64,000 bases of DNA. Origin: Bacteroidales bacterium UBA4295 (GTDB lineage: Bacteria; Bacteroidota; Bacteroidia; Bacteroidales; Paludibacteraceae). Where the stretch lies: NCBI GenBank assembly GCA_002395805.1, contig DGVB01000018.1, positions 28,492 through 92,491 of the forward strand, written 5' to 3'. Every line of letters starts with the position of its first letter. Positions within the stretch are counted from its first letter, which is position 1. The translations under genes and the position numbers were made by a program. Below are positions 57,237 through 64,000 of this stretch, in pieces. The notes beneath the pieces are model-generated. The model did not search any database. It was not told where the DNA came from and saw only the letters and a program-made list of their open reading frames with translations.

Positions 57237-59282
57237 CTACTTAATTCGTTTGCCGGCTACATCAAATGTGCCTTCCGAAGTAACAAACAATAGTTGGCCG
57301 TCTTGAAGCACTTTATACCTTCCCGAAACCTCGCTTACATTTCCCAGACCGGTAGGTATTCCCTGAATATTTGGATTGCCGGGAATAATAGGCGGAGTCG
57401 GAATCACTTCATTACCATCATACTGCAAGTCGCCTGTATAACCCGTCGTCGCAAAATCGCCTATATAGACATGCAGCGGAATATTGTTCTCGTCCAAAAC
57501 GGACAGCACATACGTATAGCGCGAAGCGGCATCCAAACCCGTCACCTTGAAAGAAAGGGTGTAAGGCTGAGAATCATTTACCATTTGTTCATTTACCATT
57601 TTCGCATTTTTTCGTTCCGGCGCGGAGAAATGGATAGCCAGCAACTGACCTCTGCTGCCTAATGTCAACTTACAGAAGACCACGCTGTCTTTATAGATAT
57701 CGATCTGATAACTGTGCGCCGCGCTATCTGTCGGCCAGGTGAAATCCGCCGTCGTTTCGCCCGGATCTACGGTAACCGTCTTTTGGATCATAGCGGAGTC
57801 GGGTGTGTCATTCATGCGGAAACGTCCCCAATACGGATGTTCGCGGTAAAGTTTACGGCTATCAGGTAGCACACTCAATAAAGCACTGTCCGGAATGTCC
57901 GCCAATGTCCCTTTGCTTACAGCCGGAGGAGTAGCTGCCCAGACGGAAATATGTGTTATCGCGCTGTCCCCTTTGAAGGCATTGTCCCCTATCAAAACGA
58001 CGTTTTTACCGATACTCAACTCCTTGAGACCGCTCCAGTTCTCAAAAGCGTTCGTGCCGATCGAAATCACCTTGTCGGGAATAACGAGGCTGTCCTGCAA
58101 CTTAATCCCCGAAAAAGCACTGCCGCCGATCATCGTCAAAGCCTCAGGAAGTACGATGGAATCGAGGGAACTGCAGCCTGAGAAGGCATTGTCGCCTATT
58201 GTCGTTGCACCCTTAGGAAGATGAACGCGCGCCAAAGAAGTACACCCGGCAAAACACGAAGAACTGACAGCTGTCATGCCATCCGGAAGAACAATCCGCG
58301 TAATCTTGCTGCAGTTCTGGAAAGCTTGCTGGTGAATGGCTGTCAGGCTTGAGGGCAGGACTACCGTGTCCAGTATGCTGTTTCCCATGAAAGCACCTTG
58401 ACCTATCCACTGCACGCCTTCGGGCAGCACCACCTTCTTCATTCTTGACCATTGGCATAAATGGGTCGGAACAAACTCCACATCCGGACCGAAGATAAAA
58501 TCCCCGTTCCAATAGCAGTAAAGATTATAGAACACAGACGAAGAAGCCGGCGGGTTCTTGGCGTTCCAGACAATAACAGGGCTGCTATGGATGCACCACG
58601 AAATCTGCTTGGAGGAACGGAACGTAGCAGGGAAGAACAACGTATCTTGCAGTGGAATAGTGGCTACGCTGTTCATGTCGTACACGGCACGGTTGGGTTC
58701 TCCGTCAAAGATACTGCCGTCGATCTCCTCCAGACAGTCCGACCACCGGACGGATTTCAGCCCGTAGCAGTTCTCGAATGCCATCTGGCCGATGTATTTG
58801 ACCCCTTTCCCCAAGTCGCATTTCACCATCGTTGTGCAATTGGCAAAGGCAAACTGTCCCACGGTATCTACCGAGTTGGGCAGTCTGATCTCTTTCAGCT
58901 TATAACATTTCTCAAACATGTACGCCGGTATCTTCGTCACGCCTTCCGGTATCTCGCATGCCGTCAGGTTCCACCAGTCGCGGAAAGTGGCGCCGCTGAA
59001 CCCCGTCAACCCTTCCGGCAACGAAATCGTCTTGCAGGAGTTGTACGGATAGTACGTCTTGTAATCCGTCGCCCATGACGAGGCCTGAAGCACCTGTTTG
59101 TTCCACCAGAGACTATCGACTGTGTTCTTCAACTCGCCGTACCCCTCAATGGTCATGTGCGCCGTCTCCGTGTCATAGCTCCACGTCAGATGCTCCCCGC
59201 ACACGCCCTCATACACGGTTGCACGGCTCATTCCGGCTATAAACACCAGACATACAATCAATAATAAGTACTGCCTTTTCAT
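57237..59282 (-). CDS. Secreted BspA-type leucine-rich repeat protein
   Basis: A 681-residue secreted protein. It has a signal peptide (YLLLIVCLVFIAGMSRA), an N-terminal ACGEHLTWSYD-like opening typical of BspA (here CGEHLTWSYDTETAHMTIEG), and many LRR_5 repeats over residues 80-440 (FANCTTMVKCDLGKGVKYIG, AFSGCSSLDSIVLPEALTMI). A fibronectin-like segment follows (ATADFTWPTDSAAHSYQIDI in part), then a C-terminal GRYKVLQDGQLLFVTSEG tail. That tail recurs in the next protein upstream and recalls a type IX sorting tail. It probably binds host or community partners. A CATTTAC-type array encodes MVNEQMVND. Confidence 0.8.
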   Translation of the reverse strand: MKRQYLLLIVCLVFIAGMSRATVYEGVCGEHLTWSYDTETAHMTIEGYGELKNTVDSLWWNKQVLQASSWATDYKTYYPYNSCKTISLPEGLTGFSGATFRDWWNLTACEIPEGVTKIPAYMFEKCYKLKEIRLPNSVDTVGQFAFANCTTMVKCDLGKGVKYIGQMAFENCYGLKSVRWSDCLEEIDGSIFDGEPNRAVYDMNSVATIPLQDTLFFPATFRSSKQISWCIHSSPVIVWNAKNPPASSSVFYNLYCYWNGDFIFGPDVEFVPTHLCQWSRMKKVVLPEGVQWIGQGAFMGNSILDTVVLPSSLTAIHQQAFQNCSKITRIVLPDGMTAVSSSCFAGCTSLARVHLPKGATTIGDNAFSGCSSLDSIVLPEALTMIGGSAFSGIKLQDSLVIPDKVISIGTNAFENWSGLKELSIGKNVVLIGDNAFKGDSAITHISVWAATPPAVSKGTLADIPDSALLSVLPDSRKLYREHPYWGRFRMNDTPDSAMIQKTVTVDPGETTADFTWPTDSAAHSYQIDIYKDSVVFCKLTLGSRGQLLAIHFSAPERKNAKMVNEQMVNDSQPYTLSFKVTGLDAASRYTYVLSVLDENNIPLHVYIGDFATTGYTGDLQYDGNEVIPTPPIIPGNPNIQGIPTGLGNVSEVSGRYKVLQDGQLLFVTSEGTFDVAGKRIK
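57575..57603 (-). repeat. CATTTAC-type heptanucleotide array in the LRR gene
   Basis: CATTTAC, an 8-nt CATTTGTT, CATTTAC and CATTTTC. In frame; encodes KMVNEQMVN. Confidence 0.6.
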
Positions 59283-59322
59283 AAGTGTATATATTTAATT
59301 CGTTTTTCGCGATCCGTAATTC

Positions 59323-62300
59323 TTATTGTGCGATTCTATTGCCCCGTACATCGTACATCTGTCCTCCGCGGATGAGATAGATCTGTCCGTCGCGAAGCAC
59401 CTTTGTACATTGTACATCGTCTCCTTGCACGTCCGTGAGACCTTCCGATTTATTGACGCCAAGAGTTCTGAAGGACGCCTCGCGTGTGTCAAGTATATGA
59501 TTTTCTTCATCCAGAGCCACCAGTTTGTACCAATAGGTGGTACCCGGCTCCAAGCCATCTACCATATGGTTGAATTCCGTTTGCCAGAATGCGATAGAAG
59601 GAACGGAGGTCTGCTCTGCCGCCAGACGCGCCGGCATGTGCGAGAAATCGATTTCCAACACGGTTCCGTGTGCATCAAAGAGGATGGTGCATAATTTAGC
59701 CATATGCTCCTCGTCCGCCCAGATGGTCAGTGAATAGCCGGCTGCGCCATCCACTTTGGGCCATGTAAAGAGCGCCGTTTCCTCTTCCGGCTCCACCTCC
59801 ACCGGTGCATGGAACTGAACCGGCTCTTCACTCAATGCCGTATATCGGAACCGAAGTGTATAATTGAGCTCTCCGGCTGCTGCAACAGACGTATAATGAG
59901 CCTCCAGCGGACGCGCGAGCCAGTCCTCATTGGTGAACACAGCCGCTATCTGCTGTTCGGCTACATGGTATGCCTGCGGGGAAAGGAGTGAATACTGGCT
60001 CAGCGGAGAAGCATAGGAGAAGGACCATGTCTCTGTATCGGACAGACCTTCGCAACTCACCTGGCGGGCGGTACGGGAGACGATATTGCCGTCTTCGTCA
60101 AACATATACTGCTTCAGTTTGTTTCCGCGGTAGGTGGGAGCGGCGCACCCCCATTCCTGCTCCTGCCATACGGAGCGGAAAGACATATACCAGTCTTTCT
60201 CTCCCGGCTCATAGAGATATTCGTACTGCTCTGTCGGCACGATACCGGTGCTGTCTGCGGAAGCCGCATAGTTGGTCAAAGTTACCAGACGGCCCTCGCT
60301 ATCCGATATATGTTCGCCGCTGTTGGCAAAAGCAAACTTGCTCCACACCTCTGTCTCTTTGTTATAGCCCGACCATGTGATAGCAGCTACGCACTCGCCT
60401 GTCTGCTCACTGTAGAAATAAATCTTCTTGGTGTCCGGCACACTGTCTTTGTACGCTACATGAACAGCTACACGCCCCTCTGCATCGTAAGTGAAGGCAT
60501 TATGTATCTGCGTCACAGGAGCCATGCTTCCTTCATTATAGGTGCGCGTCTCCAGCAGCCATCCGTCCTCATTGTATGTTTTGAAGGTGTGGCTGTATGT
60601 CTTCGTGCCGACTAAACGCATCTCATGCAGCGGAGCATGAATGGTGTCTGCTCCTGACAAACGGTTGTGCCAATCCACTCCGAGATTAGAGTATCTCCAT
60701 GAGCTGTAATTGCTCTGGGTGGGATCATCGGAATCAATTCCATAGTCCGTCCATGTATCAGCCAGCGAATAACTGTGACGCTTGGCAATGACAGCTTTCC
60801 CGTCTTCTTCAGGGAAATATTCATAGACGAAATAGCGCACAAGCTTCCACTCCCCGCAGAAGGCATAGCGGTACAACGTATCTATGCGTCCTTGCGCATC
60901 ATAATGACGTTTGTTGTAGATGCCGTTTACATATTCACTCGTTATAGGCAGATAGTGCGATACGCAGTTCACAAAATAGCCCAGGTAATTACCCTCACGG
61001 TCATAATACGTATAGTCCTCGCAGTCATACGGATGAATGGTTTCTTTAGAATAGATATCCGCTGTGTCATACATGCTCCATGCCACTTGCTGGCAGACGT
61101 ACCGTTGCTCGTCCTCGTCCCAGCGGTGGAACACATAATAACTCCGGTCGGTTTTTGTGTTGTTATTCTGGGTAGTGGCGGATATAGCGGACACCGGTTC
61201 GCCGGTCATGTCGAACGTCACTACATACTTGCTACTCTCCGTTATTTCCCATTTCATCGAGGAAATATCAAACTTCTCTGTGGTGTTCTCGCGGTCCCAG
61301 CCGTTGCTGTATTTCTTGGAAGTGGTACGGGTGCTGTCTTTGGTATTGACTGACATGGTCCATGTATATTCGTCCGTCACCAGTTTCTCTTTAGTCAGAT
61401 ACCATGTATCTATGAAACCATGCGTATATTCTTTTTCGTCCACAACAGAATTATCGTCCGCATACACATATTCCTTGAGTGAATAGGTTCCCCATTTAGG
61501 GCTATATCGCTTGTAAGAATATTTGGTTCCTTCCCATTCCACGGAGTCCGTATAAGGAACTTCCACTTGCGCAGAATCACCTGCCAGCAATATATTGTAT
61601 CGCTCATCATAACGATACCACTGGTGCTTCTCCAAATAAACGGTATCGTACCCGATGGTTATATACTCTATATAGTTATCATTGGGTACAGTTATATATA
61701 TCCTAAGCACCTTCGGATAAAGCTCATCCTTATAGAGCAAATGCGCCTTTTTAGCGTCTGCCGTCTCTTCTATCATCCATTGCTCTTCATTGTAGATTTT
61801 CTCGATTCCATCGGTGGTAATCGTTTTCTTGGCGTAGAGGGTTTGATTGATGGAAGAGTCATACAGACGTTGCTCACGGGTGACCTTCAAATGCTGCTCC
61901 CCTTCCGCATCAACCGGCCATGCACGCGACTCTTTGATCTCCAATACACTGTCGCCGCCCAAATTGGTCACGTCTTTCATGGCATAATACGTCGGTACGG
62001 AGTCTTCCGTCCAGCGCTCCGTCAGTTCGTAGGTTCCGGTTTGGATACCATATTTGTTATAGCGGGTGCTTTTCGTAACACGGGACGGTTTTTTATTGTA
62101 CGGCTTGATGTTTATCTCCGATTTCATCGACAAAATATGGTCTTTGTATTGCTCCGTGCGGATAGGGCTCTGCAACTCCCAAACCACAGGGAGATAGGAA
62201 TATACGGCGGTATTCAGAAACCTCATTTCCGTACTGCTGCTGTCGGTCTGAATCAGCACATTGCGGTCATACGTCTCATAGGGAAGCTTGTTGAACTCGG

Positions 62301-62883
62301 CATAAGGAAACTCATCGCTTTCTTTATAATCCTCCAGAAATTTTTCCAAGGAGTCATAGTCTATATAATGCCTCGTGTAGTCATAATTACGTATCTGGCG
62401 GAGGAGATTGCCCTCTTCGTCATATACATTGCGGTAAGTGTCATAGGCATAATCTTTGTATTCCATGGCAGCTATGACTGTATCTTTAAAAGGATCAATC
62501 TGCGGAATGCTGTCCAAGAAACGAACCTTATTGCCCCCTTTGTGCAGACGGAGATTATAGACTTTCTCCCTGTGCTTGCCGTCCGGACCGATATGGTCAT
62601 ATTCGGTTTTAGAGATGCGGTTGGAAACCTCTATCGTATCAGCAATACGGTCCACTTGCGGATACCGGACCACGCTGAAAGAAGAGTCGGTGTAGAAAAA
62701 GCGCACCAGCGAACCGCTGTAAATGGGATCTCCGTAATCCGAAACCAGATTGTTGTCATAGGTAGAGACCATTTCGTCCAACCGCCATGCGTAACGATCG
62801 GATAAATCCTCCTGCGCGTAGGCGCATGTTCCTTTCAATAATAATGCTGCAAACAGCAAACCGAAAACTTTAATCTTTTCCAT
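59323..62883 (-). CDS. Large secreted YD-repeat-like protein
   Basis: A 1186-residue protein. After a signal peptide (KVFGLLFAALLLKGTCAYAQ) comes a long region rich in Tyr-Asp and short beta repeats (RNVYDEEGNLLRQIRNYDYT, YDAQGRIDTLYRYAF, FTYDAEGRVAVHVAYKDS), similar to RHS/YD-repeat proteins but without an RHS core or toxin end. The C-terminal part has a fibronectin-like segment (ALFTWPKVDGAAGYSLTIW) and the tail CTKVLRDGQIYLIRGGQMYD, like the tail of the LRR protein downstream. It is the first gene of a two-gene operon (40-nt gap). The shared tail and the presence of porX suggest type IX export. Binding role is unknown. Confidence 0.7.
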   Translation of the reverse strand: MEKIKVFGLLFAALLLKGTCAYAQEDLSDRYAWRLDEMVSTYDNNLVSDYGDPIYSGSLVRFFYTDSSFSVVRYPQVDRIADTIEVSNRISKTEYDHIGPDGKHREKVYNLRLHKGGNKVRFLDSIPQIDPFKDTVIAAMEYKDYAYDTYRNVYDEEGNLLRQIRNYDYTRHYIDYDSLEKFLEDYKESDEFPYAEFNKLPYETYDRNVLIQTDSSSTEMRFLNTAVYSYLPVVWELQSPIRTEQYKDHILSMKSEINIKPYNKKPSRVTKSTRYNKYGIQTGTYELTERWTEDSVPTYYAMKDVTNLGGDSVLEIKESRAWPVDAEGEQHLKVTREQRLYDSSINQTLYAKKTITTDGIEKIYNEEQWMIEETADAKKAHLLYKDELYPKVLRIYITVPNDNYIEYITIGYDTVYLEKHQWYRYDERYNILLAGDSAQVEVPYTDSVEWEGTKYSYKRYSPKWGTYSLKEYVYADDNSVVDEKEYTHGFIDTWYLTKEKLVTDEYTWTMSVNTKDSTRTTSKKYSNGWDRENTTEKFDISSMKWEITESSKYVVTFDMTGEPVSAISATTQNNNTKTDRSYYVFHRWDEDEQRYVCQQVAWSMYDTADIYSKETIHPYDCEDYTYYDREGNYLGYFVNCVSHYLPITSEYVNGIYNKRHYDAQGRIDTLYRYAFCGEWKLVRYFVYEYFPEEDGKAVIAKRHSYSLADTWTDYGIDSDDPTQSNYSSWRYSNLGVDWHNRLSGADTIHAPLHEMRLVGTKTYSHTFKTYNEDGWLLETRTYNEGSMAPVTQIHNAFTYDAEGRVAVHVAYKDSVPDTKKIYFYSEQTGECVAAITWSGYNKETEVWSKFAFANSGEHISDSEGRLVTLTNYAASADSTGIVPTEQYEYLYEPGEKDWYMSFRSVWQEQEWGCAAPTYRGNKLKQYMFDEDGNIVSRTARQVSCEGLSDTETWSFSYASPLSQYSLLSPQAYHVAEQQIAAVFTNEDWLARPLEAHYTSVAAAGELNYTLRFRYTALSEEPVQFHAPVEVEPEEETALFTWPKVDGAAGYSLTIWADEEHMAKLCTILFDAHGTVLEIDFSHMPARLAAEQTSVPSIAFWQTEFNHMVDGLEPGTTYWYKLVALDEENHILDTREASFRTLGVNKSEGLTDVQGDDVQCTKVLRDGQIYLIRGGQMYDVRGNRIAQ
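59345..59416 (-). repeat. GTACA-type short repeats near the C-terminus
   Basis: Two CGTACAT units (59345-59358) and two TTGTACA units (59403-59416). They resemble the GTACAAA arrays on the opposite strand and fall in the sequence for the C-terminal tail. Confidence 0.45.
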
Positions 62884-62943
62884 GTGATTTTAGTTTTGAA
62901 GTAATCGTTCGAGGACTCCTAATCCGAGATTAGAAATCCGGTG

Positions 62944-62974
62944 CAAAATTACTGCTTTTCGCGCATATACGCAA
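62944..62974 (-). promoter_or_regulatory. Promoter of the surface protein operon
   Basis: Minus strand TTGCGTATATGCG (from 62974) and TAATTTTG (ending 62944), 23 nt apart. It overlaps the 3' end of the upstream gene. Confidence 0.75.
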
Positions 62975-63686
62975 ATTCTTCAGTTGTACGAGGAATGTTT
63001 TCTTGATTTATAATTGCCTGAATATCAGGAGGCTGCAAATCTCTGTCTTGAAAATAGTTGTACGCTCTCCGAAGAGGACTTGCAAAACGCCTCAAAATAG
63101 GATGAAATTCTATCGGTTCGAACGAAATTTCCTCGAGACAAGGACCTACCCCTGTCCCCTCCCTGAAGGGAAGGGAAAAATTATTCCTCTCGAGTTTTGC
63201 TGCCTCTTCTCTTAACTGCCGGTAGATGGCAACGTAGGTATATTGGTAGAAGCGGGAGTAGGGCTTGAGGCCGGGTTCCGGCTTGGCACCGCCTTTGAAA
63301 ACCCTGAAATAATGGTTGAAGAAACGGATCCGCCATTCGAGGGCTTCGATAGAATGGTCGTGCTCCAAGGCATGTGCCTGACGCTGCGCTTCTTTGATCA
63401 TTTCGCGGTTTGCTACGCAAGCAGCAGACCAGTGTCTCGGGAAATGGTAGGTATAGAGCTGGAGAAGTCCGTTATGCTCGGGCGCACGGCGGACGATGAT
63501 ATGTTTGCGGTAACGACGGCCTTCTTTAGCGGTATTCATCGCACCCCAAAAGGCATCGATGCCTTCCCCCGGCACAAAATAGCGCACTCCCCTGGAATGA
63601 AGAGCGGAAACGTCGGATGGCGGAACAAAATACGAAATTGCAGCATCCAAACGGCTAATTATGTGCGTTTTCAAGTGTTTTGACAT
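62949..63686 (-). CDS. Unknown protein with a repeat-derived insert
   Basis: A 245-residue soluble, basic protein (SKHLKTHIISRLDAAISYFV, RYRKHIIVRRAPEHNGLLQL, SAACVANREMIKEAQRQAHA, PYSRFYQYTYVAIYRQLREE). I recognise no family. Its many Arg/His residues and RYRKHIIVRR suggest nucleic-acid binding, but no catalytic motif is visible. The stretch NNFSLPFREGTGVGPCLEE is encoded by a GC-rich palindromic element that also occurs between genes, so it is probably an in-frame insert. Its promoter is about 125 nt upstream. The 3' end contains the promoter of the next operon. Confidence 0.55.
   Translation of the reverse strand: MSKHLKTHIISRLDAAISYFVPPSDVSALHSRGVRYFVPGEGIDAFWGAMNTAKEGRRYRKHIIVRRAPEHNGLLQLYTYHFPRHWSAACVANREMIKEAQRQAHALEHDHSIEALEWRIRFFNHYFRVFKGGAKPEPGLKPYSRFYQYTYVAIYRQLREEAAKLERNNFSLPFREGTGVGPCLEEISFEPIEFHPILRRFASPLRRAYNYFQDRDLQPPDIQAIINQENIPRTTEEFAYMREKQ
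63145..63186. repeat. GC-rich palindromic element inside an unknown gene
   Basis: CCTACCCC, then CCCCTCCC TGAA GGGAAGGG hairpin and an A/T-rich tail (AAAAATTATTCCT). Core and tail resemble 54536-54580. Confidence 0.7.
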
Positions 63687-63809
63687 GTGTCGTAACGTAT
63701 TGTATATGTGCTATTTACATCGTATTAAAATCGAGCATTGTCTAGGATTGACAGGGAATGAACTAACTGTGCTCCATTTTCGGGGCTTATTTAGTACTTA
63801 AATCGGGTA

Positions 63810-63840
63810 CAAAGATACAAAAAATATTTGGTATATGCAA
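63810..63840 (-). promoter_or_regulatory. Promoter of the unknown gene 62949-63686
   Basis: Minus strand TTGCATATACC (from 63840) and TATCTTTG (ending 63810), 23 nt apart. The rest of 63687-63810 shows nothing I can name. Confidence 0.7.
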
Positions 63841-63889
63841 ATTTTTAAGGCAAAATTCCATAACAATGACAACTCCTGAATGCCTCTCG

Positions 63890-64000
63890 ATGAGGGTTGT
63901 AAGGTGCCAAACGGTACGAAATCTTAACACCAACGTCAAAAGGATGGTACGAAGTGACGAGCCGTAAGTTCTGCCGGAAGGCGGAAACGACAGGTGTCAT
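63890..64000 (+). ncRNA. Possible 5' part of a group II intron RNA
   Basis: The last ~110 nt read as a structured, non-coding sequence: GGTGCCAAACGGTACGAAA hairpin, TTAACACCAACG, GAAGTGACGAGCCGTAAG, and CTGCCGGAAGGCGGAAACGA with a GCC/GGC stem and GAAA-type loops. This style recalls domain I of bacterial group II introns, but no GUGYG start or maturase can be seen because the window ends here. Another structured RNA is possible. Confidence 0.35.

Noticed and set aside
61567-62805. Plus-strand open frame of 412 codons opposite the YD-repeat protein gene
   Set aside because: No start signal or family features; the minus-strand gene has a signal peptide and a promoter.

Overview
The window looks like a chromosomal segment from a member of the Bacteroidales (Bacteroidota). 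The reasons are a fimbrial cluster of the Mfa1/Mfa2 type, GldH and PorX (parts of gliding and type IX secretion biology), a TonB receptor followed by a DUF4249 lipoprotein, a fused SecDF, a DUF4270 lipoprotein, DUF5606, and promoters with the Bacteroidota -33/-7 architecture (TTG, then TAnnTTTG exactly 22-23 nt further on). Base composition is fairly balanced except for one AT-rich island at about 32.4-38.4 kb.

Layout. 1-8.3 kb (minus strand): a membrane-anchored AraC regulator, then an OmpA/DUF3575 barrel, an Mfa1-like fimbrillin, an Mfa2-like anchor, an accessory lipoprotein and a beta-helix surface protein cut by the left edge. 8.6-24.8 kb: mostly housekeeping genes (DUF5606, Nif3-like, zinc ribbon, CPBP protease, CNNM/CBS protein, smpB, gpmI, PASTA protein, RluA-type pseudouridine synthase, porX, EEP hydrolase, rhomboid, HU, adk, obgE, ClC channel) plus two tiny paralogous lipoproteins. 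24.9-30.6 kb: TonB receptor/DUF4249 pair, xseB (60 codons), a sugar-phosphate transferase and a Sua5/YrdC protein.

30.8-39.5 kb is the most unusual part. A full-length pckA (30803-32407) and a 5'-truncated second pckA copy (38427-39539) bracket about 6 kb of AT-rich accessory genes: relics of phage-type antirepressor genes, a run of small unknown proteins with a membrane protein, a fusion of BspA-type leucine-rich repeats to a DEDDh exonuclease, two paralogous helix-turn-helix proteins and another membrane protein. Three units in the island start from near-copies of one promoter/operator sequence. This looks like integration by recombination in pckA, and it is the best candidate for an undescribed accessory or defence system.

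39.6-57 kb: DUF4293-like membrane protein, secDF, clpX, DUF4270, GT5-type protein, panC, pdxB, a zinc metallopeptidase lipoprotein, trmB, gldH, a RicT/PSP1 protein, holB, a HIT protein, plsC, a PfkB kinase and tRNA-Asn. 57.2-63.7 kb: two large secreted proteins sharing a C-terminal tail motif (LRR and YD-repeat types) and one unknown protein. The last ~110 nt resemble the 5' part of a structured intron RNA.

Across the window, a second layer of structure is not explained by genes. Short tandem arrays with a 7-nt period (GTCGAAA, GTTAGAA, GTACAAA, AATTCAC, CAGCC types) lie between genes and in frame inside conserved genes. There are also 11-nt iteron-like arrays, a GC-rich palindromic element found both in and between genes, an extended palindromic -33 box (TTGCRTATRTGCAA) at many promoters, and hairpins that appear to be a terminator for one gene and the -33 element of the next.
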